Shown here piece by piece: positions 26,125-39,008 of a stretch of DNA of 64,000 nucleotides (position 1 is its first letter; every line of letters begins with the position of its first letter). The DNA is from Scatophagus argus (lineage: Eukaryota > Chordata > Actinopteri > Scatophagidae), in assembly GCF_020382885.2 (NCBI RefSeq), contig NC_058504.1, forward strand, positions 13,403,019 through 13,467,018, in the 5' to 3' direction. Both the position numbers and the translations under genes were made by a program. The notes below the pieces were generated by a model. The model did no database searches and was not told the origin of the DNA. It saw only the letters and a program-made list of their open reading frames with translations.

Positions 26125-28659
26125 ACACAGACTCACAGACTCAACTCCCAGAGTGTTGATAGGACAGACCACCAAGATTTAAGGGAAGAGTAACCATTTA
26201 TAAAATGAGAAATGTAATACTTCTGCAGCAGATGTTTCTTATAAATATCACAGTACACTGATCTGACTGTGTGTGGATTAATGAGTGTGTATTAATGGAA
26301 TCTTTATGCAATAAAAGGGTTAGGGGTAAAGTTAGCAAAAAAACAAACAAACAAAAAAACAAAACAACAGACAACAACAACAACAACAGAGAAATAACTT
26401 TACATCCTTGGGCACAGAAAAAAGAAGATGAGTATTTCCCTTGGCTTTGATGACATGCTGCAGTAAAATTACTAGGATATTTGAACAGGCTACTCTTGTA
26501 AATGGCACTCTGTTTTACAGGAAATAAATTTACTTCACATTCCACAGGTTTAGCAGCTCACATCTGCGTTCACTCTGCAGGTAATTACCTACAGCTACAG
26601 TCGGTGAGATTTATTATTACTAGGGCACTTTAATGTGTCACAGCCTGTCAGGTGTTTTTTTTACAGTGCTTACACCATTTTAAGTGGAACACTTGAAGAT
26701 GTTGTAATATCTAACTCTAGAATATAACGCCTAATTGGCTTATTCATTAAAAAAATCAAGAACCATTTCAAATACACTAACACAAAGCCCCATAGTGATT
26801 GTGCATTGAAATGGTGTCAGATGTCCATCCATAATGAGGTGTTGTGTCTGATTTTCCTGCCCAGCTGCTGCTGCTGCTGCTGCGACTCCACAAGAGCCAA
26901 ACCAAACACACCTTCAGTGAGGGCCTGAAGCCAGTGCTGGAGCTCCAGACTGCCACCTCACCTGTGAGGTCCCACTTTGTAAGGCGTGAAGTGTGGACAT
27001 TAAAACTGCCACAGAGAGAGAGACAAAGTGTTAAACTGTCTGAGCTCTTTTCTATATGTGTTTTTATCCTTAGTGTCTATGAGTAGACACAGTGCACCAC
27101 ACTGGGTTATGGTCAGGCTGACATGGTAAACCACATCCACTGGAAGAGAGAGACTTGTTGCGCTCATGATAGACCTGGGATTGGTTTTCACTTCACTGAG
27201 CTGTTGTTAGCACATCCTGTATTTATCATATCGGCCAAGGCAAACAAGTAACTGTGTGTGTTTGGCAAAATTCTAAAACATTTAAAATCCACTAATACTT
27301 GGGATGAAGTTTTTGATTATTTTTTAGAATAATATCTTATAGTGTATCGATTTGTAAAGCTCTTTTCTTTCTGTCTTTGTTTCTTTCATTCTACCTTTTC
27401 TTGTTTCATTGTATATTCTGGTAGATATTAGTGATTAGTACAGCAATAACCATAGTTATATAAACATTCATTTGCTTCATATTTATAACTAAACTTGGGT
27501 TGGGACTTTACTCTGCTCTCTTCTCATTTCTTCTCCTCTTCCTCTCCTCTCGAGTCATCTCTCCTCCTCCCTTCTCCTTTCCTCAGCTCTCTCATCCCTT
27601 GCCTCCGTCACCTCCTCTCCGAACAGTCATTAAAACAGCCCTTACAACACTCACATTTGCATTCTAGTTTTCCTCTTTTTAAGCCATTTGAAATGAATAC
27701 GACGACAGTACGGTGTTTGATCAAACAACAACTTCTACTGGTGTATGACAACACCACTTGGACACTAAGTTAGTAATGTAGAACTTTACCTAAAGATCTA
27801 CCTAACTAAAGTCACATTTTGGTAAATCATCTTGCAACTTTATAAATGCAAAAAATAGTAAATCAAATTATGATCTGAAATGATGTAAATAAACTAATGA
27901 CAGTAAACAGTACAAACTAGTTTGACTGGACAAGAAGTCAAGAAGTACACATATTGATCTTATTGGCCCACTGCACCATACCATTCAAAAACAGATCAAA
28001 ACATTTGCACTCACGCTTCTGCATTTTTAAAGTATTTATATAGGTTCTGTGGCAATTATGTTGGGGGAGCAAAATAACTAACCTTTAAATGCATTAAGTG
28101 AGCACATTGCAATTCTTATTAATCTGCTACACAGTTTGCAAACCAACCTGAAAACTTTAAACTTCAGTTTCTCATCGTTACTGTAGTTACTGCTGTCTGC
28201 CTTTGTAATTCAATGAGGGCCTTTTGGCATTTACATCAAGGAAGCTTGTTAAATTAGACGAACTACTAGGAGAACTAGGAGAGAAAGGTGTCTTTTGCCC
28301 TAATATTATCCCTGATTCGACAGGCTGATGTTGACAAAATGATAAAAGGTGGAAAATGAGATGTTGAGTAAACTACAGGTACAAAGGTGCTTTTGTATGC
28401 AGTTGAGGGGCTACAAGCTGGGTCCCATTGAATTAGAAGTTTTGACTTGGAGGTCGGCGCACAGGAAGAAAGAAAACCTCCATCCAGTCTTACTCAGATT
28501 AGAAAATTGGGGGAAGAGGGGAAGTAATGTGCAGGTTTACTGGCAGGGCTGTGATGATTAGAAAGGGGGTAGTGTTCATGGTAAAGGGGAGCAGCCGTAT
28601 TCAGTAACAGCACCTCTTCCTTAGCCAAAACCAACATCTGGTGCCGACCGACACAGAGC

Positions 28660-28704
28660 AGCAGCGGCGGCGGCGGCAGCAGAAGCAGCAGCAGCAGCAG
28701 CATC
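28660..28704. repeat. GCA/GCG trinucleotide repeat
   Basis: A run of GCAGCAGCGGCGGCGGCGG followed by further GCA units. It shows no sign of lying in a coding exon. Confidence 0.8.
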
Positions 28705-30051
28705 CCCCCAGATTCTGCCTCCCTTTCAACTCATTATTGCATTTCATGGTTCCCCAGAAGAGGGTTTGTAAGCTGGCTGGAAAGTGATGTAAAAATGAAA
28801 AGATGTTTAGAGAGGGTTGGTTAGACCTAATCCCTGGAGATAAAACACAAATGAGTTTATACATTTTTGTTCATTAAGCTAACTCTGACAGGATGTTACC
28901 ACGGAAACAGAGGTGAGAGGTCAACACTAGTGCCTTGCTCTGGCTTCATTCATGGTTCTCTTTTATTGCTTAAAGTAATGAGCAGTTTCTTAATGAAACC
29001 AAGCTTTAATTGTGTTTTATACATCCACTTTCAATTAAGAAGTAGAGAAAAAGGGTATAATGTTAAATTCACAACGTGCCACAGCACTCTTTTCACATCC
29101 TGTGAGAGACATTGAATAAGCTGGAAGGGTAATGCCCAACCATCAAACCACAGCACAGCACACACCACAGATGTTCACAGCACTAATAAAAGCAGTTCTC
29201 AGAAGCGGCCTGTCACAAATGAAGAAACATTTTCCTCTCAAAAAGTCACTCTGGATACGTCTTAGCAATACGTGGTCATCTGGCTGCGTGCGGCAAGGCA
29301 CACATTTACATTTAGGACGGCAGGAGGCAGAATTCAAAGAGATAAAAAGAATTAAATAAGAGTCTGAGAATGCGACTCTGCAGACTTACACTTAAGTTTC
29401 CATTGAGTCACATACGGGCTAATGTCAGCTCAACTGAGTGACCTTCTTTAACATAACTGACATGACCGCTTACTGTGTTTGAATCTGAATTAGACAGCTG
29501 CAGATGAATTAACATATTTGTTTTATTCTTAGCTCATTTTGACATTGAGCTGCAGTCCATAAAAAAAAACAGTTATGACAAACAAGTAACTGAAAATAAA
29601 CCCCAGAAACCAAGCATGGTGTTTGTTCAACATTTAAGGGTCAATGAAACGCCTACTCGTGGTGTATTGTAAGGTAGCTTTTTCCATAAATACTGCATCA
29701 AACCAGTTGTTGGTGGATGGTCGAACTCTTTATTTTTGGCATAAGGGTGGTCCAAAAAAGGATTGGCAAATGTCCGACGTAAGCTATAATAACCTCTATC
29801 TGTGGTGTCAACCTATCAGCATCTGTTCAGACTTTGGAAGATGACGAGTGTGTTTTTATGCGCCCGATTCAGTGCGTGTCAGTGTATGTGTGTCTGTTGT
29901 GTTTGTGTAGTGGTGTCGGTTGCGAGCCAGGTTGCTGTTGACCCGGTGAGCTGCCGCAGTTACACTTCTGACCAACAGAAAACAGATGAGTCACATCTCA
30001 TAAGTGTGGCTGCCCATGGACCTGATGGCAGGCTTTACTTACTGTCCTGAC

Positions 30052-30078
30052 AACACACACACACACACACACACACAT
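30052..30078. repeat. CA microsatellite
   Basis: About 13 CA units, continuing imperfectly to about 30096. Confidence 0.88.
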
Positions 30079-32090
30079 GCACACATACACACACAGATAT
30101 CCTCCTCCATGGTGATTCCACGTCACTTCACTGTCACCCAGGCACATCACTCTCCATCTACACTCTGCATTGCCGCTGGGTCGACTTTTACAAGCTGTTG
30201 TTCACACATATCGTCAACTTACAGTAATCAGTAATAACAAGTTTCACAGGGTGATTGCACAAGATGTTTTTCTTTTGGTGGGATTTTTGCAAAGACCTTC
30301 AGCTGTCCAAGCCATTCCCTCTAGGAAAGCTACATAAATAAACATGAGGGTGTAAAACTTCAGGTGCACCTCAATCAGTTTCTTCTTCGCTCCTTTACCC
30401 AGCTTGACCTGCCTTAAACTCAGAGGCTCTGCTAAAAGGTGCCTTTGGTGCCGCCAGTGGAGCAAACATCCCCGGCCGCAGCTTTGTGCCTTTTACGGGA
30501 GATTCATACTTCCTTTGGCTGCTCCGCGACCTCCACGCCCACAAGTCTCTCTGTAACCAATATCAATATTTGCTATGTATGATGTTTTACCTTGCAGTGT
30601 GCTGACCAGCTCTGACAGATCTGGTTTTCATGTGCAAAAGCCATGTTTTACCTCGGTCACCCTGAGTTATTTGACAGTTTTGGGTTTAAAGAAGAAAATT
30701 CTGTTTTTGACATCACAGTGAACGTACAGAAGATGAAAAAGGCCTCTCATTAAATCAGTACCTTTTTCTTCTTTAGAATTAAAACCCAATCCTACAGATG
30801 TAGGGATCAGGAATTAAAATGTATGTTGAGCATTAACGTCACATGATGGGAAGCCATTTTTTTGTGCCTTTTCTCAAGAGCATGTACACCACAATCATTT
30901 ACATTTCTGGTCCTTTAAGTATTATTAAATTGTTATTTAAAAGATCCTTCTCTGGCCCGTCTTCTTCTCTTGATCTAAATATCATCCTTTGCAACAAGCA
31001 TAAATTTAACAAACAAAATAAATCAGTGCCCTCAATAGCATTGTGTCTCCACAGCCTTTCTATTGATTGCCAGTCAAAGTGAACCTGGAGACGGGGAATC
31101 GTGATGCAGAGGAGCATTACACACACAGGAGCTGTGGCTGAGGCTGTGCAGTCTTACTGCTTTCTGTTGATCCGCTGGATGATTTGTGAAGTGGTTCTTT
31201 GACGCCCGGCTGGAGATGTTATCAGAGTCTGGGAAGTCTGCTCTGTCTCTCCCCTCAGGTCCGCAGCACCCACAAAACAGCAGAAATAATAAGGGAGCGT
31301 TTGTGAGTGCATGGCAGTGGAGTGGGGGAAACAATGTCTGTGACTGTGTCTGTCGGGCCCCCAGCCTTAAACCTGCCCCCCCACACACTGTGTTTTTCCT
31401 GAGTGAGGGTCTTTCTGTAGAGGCTCTGTCATCTACTGCAAAACTAGGTCAGATGGGAATGATTTTTTTTCTCTTGCTTTCTAGTAATTTGTAAAGTTGG
31501 CAGTGTGGTTCATCAGAAATGAAATTGCCATGAAATAACTTGAAGGAAGAGTAGGGTGTAAAAGTGAGGCTCTCCTTTTATGTTTGAAGTTGCCTTTGAC
31601 CTGAATGAAGAAAAATGTGATCATTAGACCTACAGTCATCAAATTCCCAAGATTATTCGGAATAATATCCTTTTTAAACAAAATAAATAAAACATCTACT
31701 GAGTGGATACAGCCTATTAAAACTGTGCCTGAGATTACACATAGAGCTCTAATGTGAGACGTAAACTCACACCTGCACGTAGCTGAAACATGTCGGTGTG
31801 TGTTTTTTGCTTGGTAGGGGGCTCATGTTATTTCAGTGAGGCAGCAAGGCAAATAGGCGGGGTTAATGGGACCACTGAGGAGAGTGAAATGTTTTCAAAG
31901 GAGGCTGACACGGTTCGGAGAGTCAGCGAGGATGGAGGTGTAGCTTTCCCTCGAGTTGAACGCACGTCTAGGATTGATTAAGTGCAATTTAAGATCCGAG
32001 TTTTAAACCAGTTCAACATTAAGGCACAATGATTTGTTGACCTTTTTAAGTGACAGATTTTTTTTTTTAAAAAGGTGATATTAAGGAACC

Positions 32091-34361
32091 ATGGCAACCA
32101 CAGCTCTAACCGGCTTCTCCATGATGAGTCTGCTCAGCCTCGGATACCTGACCTGGGACCTGATGAGTCCTAACCAGGTGGAAAACGAGCCAGAGCAAAC
32201 TTTTGTTGGTAGGTCACCTGGCCCGTCGCCTCCTCACATCATTTTCATCTTGACAGACGATCAGGGATTCAACGACATCGGTTATCACAGCTCTGACATC
32301 CGGACACCAGTGCTGGACAAACTGGCTGCGGACGGAGTGAAGCTGGAGAATTACTACATCCAACCCATCTGCACCCCGTCCCGCAGTCAGCTCATCACCG
32401 GCAGGTAAGCTTCAGGTGTCCCCCCGCCCCATTCTGGGATTATGTTAAAGTGAGACACCAACGCTTAAACAAAAAAGTTTTTCCACAATTTGTTATTCAG
32501 AAAAGCTGTATCGGCCCGTAACATACTTTAAGACTACATTTATTTTGTAAGATATATCGCATATATCATATAAATGAATAGAACGAGTCAATAATGAGAT
32601 TTATTATAGGTTTGGTATGATATTCTTTGGGTCTTAAAAGAATAAGTAACAATAAACAAACAAACACAAACGTAACGTGTCAAGTTCAGTGTATTTTATG
32701 TTCATTGGAATGGCACACCTGAAATGAATCAAACAAATGGTAGAAAAATGCTCAAATCAAGTTTCAAGAACAAAAAACAAAACAGGACATATGGGCAACA
32801 TATAGCTTTTTGTTTCAAAGAAAAGAAAATGGATACAGTATCCCTCTCCCGTCTTCTCTTACTCTCCGTACTCTCATTCTTGGGTGAGTAATTATCTGAC
32901 CATCTGTCGAATTTGAAACACATTTGTCCTCCTGACAATTTTCTTAATCATTAACCCTACAGGTACCAAATTCACACTGGCCTGCAGCACTCCATCATCC
33001 GGCCCCGCCAGCCCAACTGCCTGCCCTTTGACCAGGTCACCCTCCCTCAGAGACTGCAGGAGCTTGGTTACTCCACCCACATGGTTGGCAAGTGGCACCT
33101 GGGCTTCTACAAGAAGGAGTGCCTGCCCACCCGCCGTGGCTTTGACACATACTTTGGCTCATTAACGGGCAGTGTGAACTACTACACCTATGACTCCTGT
33201 GACGGCCCTGGACTGTGTGGCTTCGATCTTCATGAGGGGGAGTCGGTCGCCTGGGAACACAGGGGCAAATACTCCACCCATCTCTACACGCAGAGAGTCC
33301 GCAAGATCCTGGCAAGACATGATCCTCAGTCGCAGCCACTGTTCATCTTCCTATCATTCCAAGCTGTTCATACACCCCTGCAATCTCCAAGGGAGTACAT
33401 CTACCCGTACCGTGGGCTGGGAAATGTGGCACGCAGGAAATACGCTGCTATGGTCTCTGTTGTAGACGAGGCAGTACGTAATATAACCTATGCTCTCCGC
33501 AAATATGGTTACTACCAGAACAGTGTCATTATCTTTTCAACTGACAACGGTGGCCAACCCTTGTCTGGTGGCAGTAACTGGCCACTTAGAGGACGTAAAG
33601 GCACCTACTGGGAAGGTGGCGTCCGGGGTCTGGGGTTCGTCCACAGTCCTCTGTTGAGGAAGAAGAGGAGGGTAAGTAAAGCCCTGGTGCACATCACTGA
33701 CTGGTACCCAACACTGGTGGGATTAGCAGGTGGAAATGAGTCCATGACTGAAGGGGTGGATGGGTATGATGTTTGGAAGGCCATCAGTGAGGGGAAGGAG
33801 TCACCCAGGTTGGAGATCCTCCACAATATTGATCCTCTGTATAACCATGCACGCAGCGGCTCCCTGAAGAAAGGATATGGCATATGGAATACAGCCGTGC
33901 AGGCCTCCATACGAGCTGGAGACTGGAAACTCCTAACAGGAGACCCCGGCTACGGAGACTGGATACCACCACAGATGCTTCCAGGATTCCCAGCCAGTTG
34001 GTGGAACCTGGAGCGCCACACCAAACCACAGAAATCTGTGTGGCTCTTCAACATCTCTGGAGATCCTTACGAACGTTTTGACCTTTCTGAGCAGAGACCA
34101 GATGTTGTCAAAGAGCTGCTTGCCAGATTGGTGTACTACAATCGAACTGCAGTACCAGTGAGGTACCCATCAGAGGACCTACGGGCTGACCCCCACCTGA
34201 ATGGAGGTGCCTGGGTGCCCTGGGTAGGAGATGAGGAGGAGGACAGCTGGGACAGTGCCTACCAAAAGAAGAACAAGGATTGGAAGAAGAAGCTTAAACT
34301 GTCCAAAAGCAGGTCGTTTTTCAGGAGACTCAACACTAGGATCATGTCCAACAGGATATAG
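32091..34361 (+). CDS. arsi: Arylsulfatase I
   Basis: Two exons, 32091-32404 and 32963-34361, join within an Arg codon to 570 residues, close to the 569 of human ARSI. The protein is a secretory-pathway sulfatase that needs formylglycine. The CTPSR motif (Cys94) is the site converted to formylglycine, and ILTDDQG supplies metal-binding aspartates. [17 protein letters not shown] and STDNGGQ are further sulfatase signatures. A hydrophobic N-terminus (about residues 5-20) is the signal sequence. The basic C-terminus [20 protein letters not shown] is diagnostic for the ARSI/ARSJ pair; length and the tcof1 neighbour favour ARSI. The start codon has a good Kozak context (ACCATGG). The two-exon structure matches the family. 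The substrate is not established. Confidence 0.93.
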
Positions 34362-34374
34362 AAAGGACATGACT

Positions 34375-35741
34375 TAAAAGATTCAGATGGACAAGGTTAC
34401 AGGAAGAACACTTCTGTTTGTAACTGAAACGTGTTGAAGAAGTGTTTTTGTTGAACAAGGAACCAAGATTCGGAAAGGGAAAGCTGCAGCTCTCCCAGTT
34501 GTAGCTGCAGGTGAAAAAAAGTCTGACGAAGGTGTTAACAGTCCAACTTTGTATCCACTTTGAATGAAAAATATGTCTCATCATCTGCAACCATTTTGAT
34601 TTAATGAACATAACTGACGACTACCTCTGTGTCAAAGTGGCATTGGTTTTGACAGTTTTTTTTTTCACTCAAGCTGTACTTCTCAATGTCCTCTGTGTTG
34701 CTGTACACAGTTTAAAGTATAAGAATAATATAAATGTATTAGTTTTTTTTTGTGTTTTTTTTACTTGTTGGGAAAGCATGTTGATAAAAGTAATTACTGG
34801 ATTACATCTGTGACTCTTTATGCCAATCATCCTTTCCTATTTGTCATAATTGAATCTGCTGATCCTCTTAATATTAATGTTTCCTTCTTTCATTTCTTGA
34901 GTGACTAAAACCACATTGCCATTTGAGACTTTGTGAATTAAAATGAGCTTAAGAGGTTTTTTCTGAAAGCAAATTATTTGCCACCACTAACTAATAAGAA
35001 CTTGTTACAGGATTATTACTGTTAAAGGAGTTACTACAAGTCATTCTGAGTGGGAAAAGATTAGCGTGAAAATGTGGCTGTGGTTAAGTACTGTGGTTAA
35101 GTTCTGAAACACATAACACATTATACGATATTAATAGCCTCTGCTCAACAGTATGTTTTAGCATCTTTCTTCTGATTGTTCTGACTTTGCATGACTTTAC
35201 TCTCAACAGTGGGCTGGTACTGGCTAATTTTTGGGTAGAGTCTGACTTTTCTGAAGGTTCACGTTGCTCACTTTTGTCTCTTGCAGTCATCCACAGGTTT
35301 GAGTTCACGTAGTATAGTAAGAATTCTCAGTTCAGTTTTTTTTTTTGTGGAAGTTCGAGACTTATACATTAAAAACAAAACAACAATCAAAGCTGCCTAA
35401 ACACACTGAGGTTGAAGCGTGTGAAATCTGTTAACACAGCTGCACAGTGTTAGCTAATGCAAACCTGAGATTCAATTCCATTGATGAGATTTCACATTTT
35501 CGAGGACAAAAGAATATTTCTTTCCATGCTGTAGGTGTGTCCATAGATTGTGACATTACAACATGCTGCCAAGTGCTTGTGCTTGCAAGAAGTGAGAATC
35601 TTTCATTTCCTGCCTTCAACTGACATACGTTTTCTGCTTCCTGTCAGTAATTTGCCCGAGAGCCAAGATCCATCACCTTCATTTTATTGCTGCACAGTTT
35701 TAACGTATTTTTTGAAGGCAATCAATCTTCAGTCAATCTGG
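34375..35741. other. arsi 3' UTR and spacer to the Ig receptor array
   Basis: AT-rich noncoding DNA with several homopolymer T runs. It includes the arsi 3' UTR and the upstream region of the first Ig gene. No TATA box was recognised close to 35742. Confidence 0.35.
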
Positions 35742-36741
35742 ATGAGCATGGAGGTGGTTCTTATTCTTCTTGTGATATTATCTGGAGTAACGCATGGTAA
35801 AATCCTTATTATTAAAGAAACAATGTTTTTTTTATTTTATAATAATAATGTGTAAAAGGTGAATTCTGAATTAAGATGATGGTTAATTTTCTTCTTTTTC
35901 TTTCTATTCCTATCTCAGCTACTGAGACTAAATGTAATGCCACCCACAGCACACCTTCGTGCTCTGTTACTCTGGGGGGATCAGTGTATATCCAAATGAT
36001 AACCAATGCAAGCGGCCATCAGCTGAGGTGCAAAAAACAGCTCCTCACTGGATCCATTAATGTGTTCACTCTGAAGAAAGAAAAGGTGACGATCCAAGAG
36101 GCCTTCAGAAACAGGATGGAGTTTTTCATCCACAACGGGACACTGAAGATCACAGATGTAATGAGGAATGATTCAGGTCCGTACAGTGTACAGGTCTTTG
36201 ATCCAGATGGGATCCTCGTTCAAGAAATTAACATCAGCTTGGATGTTCAAGGCAAGTAATTAAAATTTAACCTCATCTTCCAACTTATTTAATACTTATT
36301 TTTGTAAAATATTATAAAACAAATCAACATGCCAATAGGAGAAAATATAATACTATTAATTCACAAATATTAATAATAGTGTTCTGCAACCTTTTTGAGA
36401 TTATTCATTAGAACAGTTACAGTATGTGTTGATATGAAAGCAATGTACTTTTTCTTCCAAAAACTATTATCTCCAAGAACCACTTCATTTGTTTTCAATC
36501 GGGTTTAAAAATGAGAACATTTTAAAATTAACATTTTATACTCTGCGGGTGACGAAGTGTAGTGAAAAAGTAGGTGCGGAACATAAACACTTTCAGTATG
36601 TGTCTGCATGTCCATTATGAACTCCTGTCGCAGTAATGCTTCACTCACTGCCTATCGTGTAGAGACTTGGAAAACACCAACCAGAGCGAGGAGTGTGAAT
36701 CTGCCTTAGCTTTTATATGAGCATTTTGCCTCTGACCAATT

Positions 36742-36790
<49 letters not shown>

Positions 36791-37567
36791 GACTTTATTC
36801 ATCCCCAAGGGGAAATTGGGTTGTCATAGCAGTCCAGTATACTTGAATACAGTAAAACACACAATGATGCAAAATACTTGAATACAGTATAAAAAAAGAA
36901 TAAAAAAAGAATAAAATACACAAAAGGACACTTGTGTGAAAATAAATAATAGTAAAACAGTATCAGAATATAACATTTTTTCAGCGTGCACAAGGTAATA
37001 GGTAGATTTAGTCCAGGTGTGTAATCGTGGTTCTGACAGAGGTAGATGAGTTGTCAGACTCACAATTTCAGACACATCTGACTATAAAGTAAAATCCCAT
37101 CAAAGCACATATTCTGAAGTGTGTGTGAATCCAATGCACTTCTCTGGTCATCTCTGCATCTCTAGGAACAGAAAAAACAAATTCAGCTAATTCTTGATAC
37201 TTGTATTTGAATCTGTTCATAGATAATGATTGTTTTTTTTGCTTTTCTTTCTTTTTTTTTTTACATTGCATGTTGTTGAGGAAGTAAGAGTGCATAATGA
37301 CCACTGTGTTCTCTTCTATGCAGGAAACATTTCTCCTGTCTTGATCATAGCCCTTTCGGCCGGAGCTGCTGTTATAGTTGTGCTCACATCTTGTTGTATT
37401 TACTGGAAATTGAAGCGTAAGAAGAAGCCAGGTAAAGCTTAATGAGTATATTTGTATTTAAGCATTTCAGTCAATATTATAATATGTGGTGGAAAGCCTT
37501 TAGAGCTGCTTTGACTCCAAAATCATTTTGCTTTTTTTCTTTCTACTGTGCAGGCTCTGGTAAATAA
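35742..37567 (+). CDS. Single-V-domain CD2/SLAM-like membrane receptor
   Basis: Exons 35742-35796, 35919-36251, 37324-37431 and 37554-37567 join to 169 residues. Exon 1 encodes a signal peptide (VVLILLVILSGVTH). Exon 2 encodes one V-like Ig domain with SVTLGGSVYIQM, GTLKITDVMRNDSGPYSVQVFDPDG and several Asn-X-Ser/Thr sites. There is no F-strand cysteine (YSVQV where YxC is usual), a hallmark of CD2-family domain 1. Exon 3 is a transmembrane helix (VLIIALSAGAAVIVVLTSCCIYW) followed by a basic KLKRKKKP; the tail ends after GSGK with no tyrosine motif. The exon 2 donor is GCAAGT, a GC-AG intron. This is the most divergent member and the likely founder-side flank of the array. Ligand unknown. Confidence 0.75.
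36744..37050 (-). mobile_element. Non-LTR retrotransposon 3' end with tetranucleotide tail
   Basis: A (TAGA)n run of about 12 units at 36744-36791 is followed by GACTTTATTCATCCCCAAGG. That is the reverse complement of the CCTTGGGGATGAATAAAGTC end found in many fish LINE 3' UTRs. The element is a 5'-truncated fragment in the intron between the V and transmembrane exons. The right limit is approximate and the family is not certain. Confidence 0.55.
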
Positions 37568-39008
37568 CTGAGAACAAACACCTTCAGTGTTTGGACTTGA
37601 ACTATACAATTATTATGCAAAACTGAGGACTCCAAGAACCAACAGCAAACCGGACTTTTATGATATCTTGGGAACTGGGAAAGTCGTTGAAGTTTTTTTT
37701 TTTTGCATGTTGCAGTAGTGTTGAAAAATAGTTGAACTTCATCTTAATCTAATTTTAGTGCAGCAACAGGAGCTGGAGATTTACAACCACACACAGATCA
37801 CAGATCAGAATAAATAGGTGTAAATCTGCTTGTTGTCAAAACAGTGTAAGTTTGCTGGTCATAACTGTCACACCAAAAGTTGTTTAAATCTGTTGAAAGA
37901 AATGACAACAGACACAACATTGAAAATCAGCGCAGTACGTAGTTGATCTACTTCAGATAAAGGGTTGTTTTTCTCTTTTTTTTTGGAGGACATTCATTCC
38001 TGTACAAATAAAGGTTGATTTAATGAGATTATCTTAAACGGTATCACACTGAAAATAATAAATCTTACCTGATGATGGTCTGAGGAACAAAAACTCTGTC
38101 AGTGTAATTCTTCATCACGCAGTGTCTGAGCATTTGACCTGCATTCATCTTTGTTTTCTTTTAAGTGCAAAGGCAGAGCAAAGGTTTACTTGTTTCACCT
38201 CTTCAGGTACTTTGTGTGTACATGTTGTGTAAAGCTTTTACATGTTCTCATCTGCATTTACAAAAGACATGCATTTAGAGTTCAATAATTTTCAACTGTC
38301 AAAACTCATGAAATAATAATATTTATACATTTATACCTCCATTTTAAAGTTTTTATTGAAATGTGTTTATTTATGTTGTTTCTGAGGCCTAATGTCCTTA
38401 ACTTTACAAGTAATGACCACATTAACTCTGCTTCTTCTTTCCCCTCTCAACTATTTTATCAACACTTCAGAATTAGAATTAATGAAATTCTTACATCACA
38501 CAGCGTTTGTGCACTCAGCCTGCATTTATCTTATCAATCTTATCAATTATGCGTAAAGACAGACCAAAAGTTTCTTTGTTTCATTCACTGACTGGATATA
38601 AAGATGGATGACATGATTGCTTCCTGAAAGTGAAGAGGAAACATCTTGAGCGCCCCCTGGTGTTTGGCACCAGTACAAGTCATCCCCTTCTCTGTGTTAA
38701 CAGAGGAGACTTTGACCAAACTAAAACTCAAACTACGTGTCAGATAATTTTTTTCCCAAAGATGGTTTCTGTCATTGTGTCTGTTTAAATTCTGTCATTG
38801 TGGTTTGAGAAATTTGCTTCTTCTTCATTCTCCTTCCTCAAAACTATTTTTACCAACACTGCTTGGTTAGCGTTTCACACCTTCTTACATCAAGTTGATC
38901 ACTAAAAGAAAACATTTCAGTCCGCTCAGTGTCAGATGTGCCTGTGTGCTTGCTGAATAACATTAAGAGGTTTGTCTGGACGCTGCTGACTGGGTCAACA
39001 GAGGAGAC
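37568..39008. other. 3' UTR of the single-V gene and 5' flank of copy A
   Basis: The left part is the 3' UTR of the preceding gene, with AATAAA-like signals near 37811 and 38008. From about 38551 the sequence matches the upstream region of copies B (from 42574) and D (from 49946), so this is the alpha-type promoter block. No TATA box is visible near the start codon. Confidence 0.5.
38650..38663 (-). promoter_or_regulatory. CTCF-like motif upstream of copy A
   Basis: The minus strand reads ACACCAGGGGGCGC, a near-perfect match to the CTCF core CCASYAGRKGGCRS. It lies about 350 bases upstream of the signal-peptide exon. Occupancy is inferred. Confidence 0.6.

Larger units (their letters stand above)
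24950..32080. other. Gene-poor interval between tcof1 and arsi
   Basis: About 7 kb without a coding exon, tRNA or other RNA gene that I can recognise. Open frames here are short, low-complexity and unsupported. It contains CA microsatellites at 26094-26122 and 30052-30078 and a GCA/GCG trinucleotide run near 28660-28704. Upstream regulatory DNA for tcof1 and arsi is the likely content, but nothing specific can be named. Confidence 0.4.
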
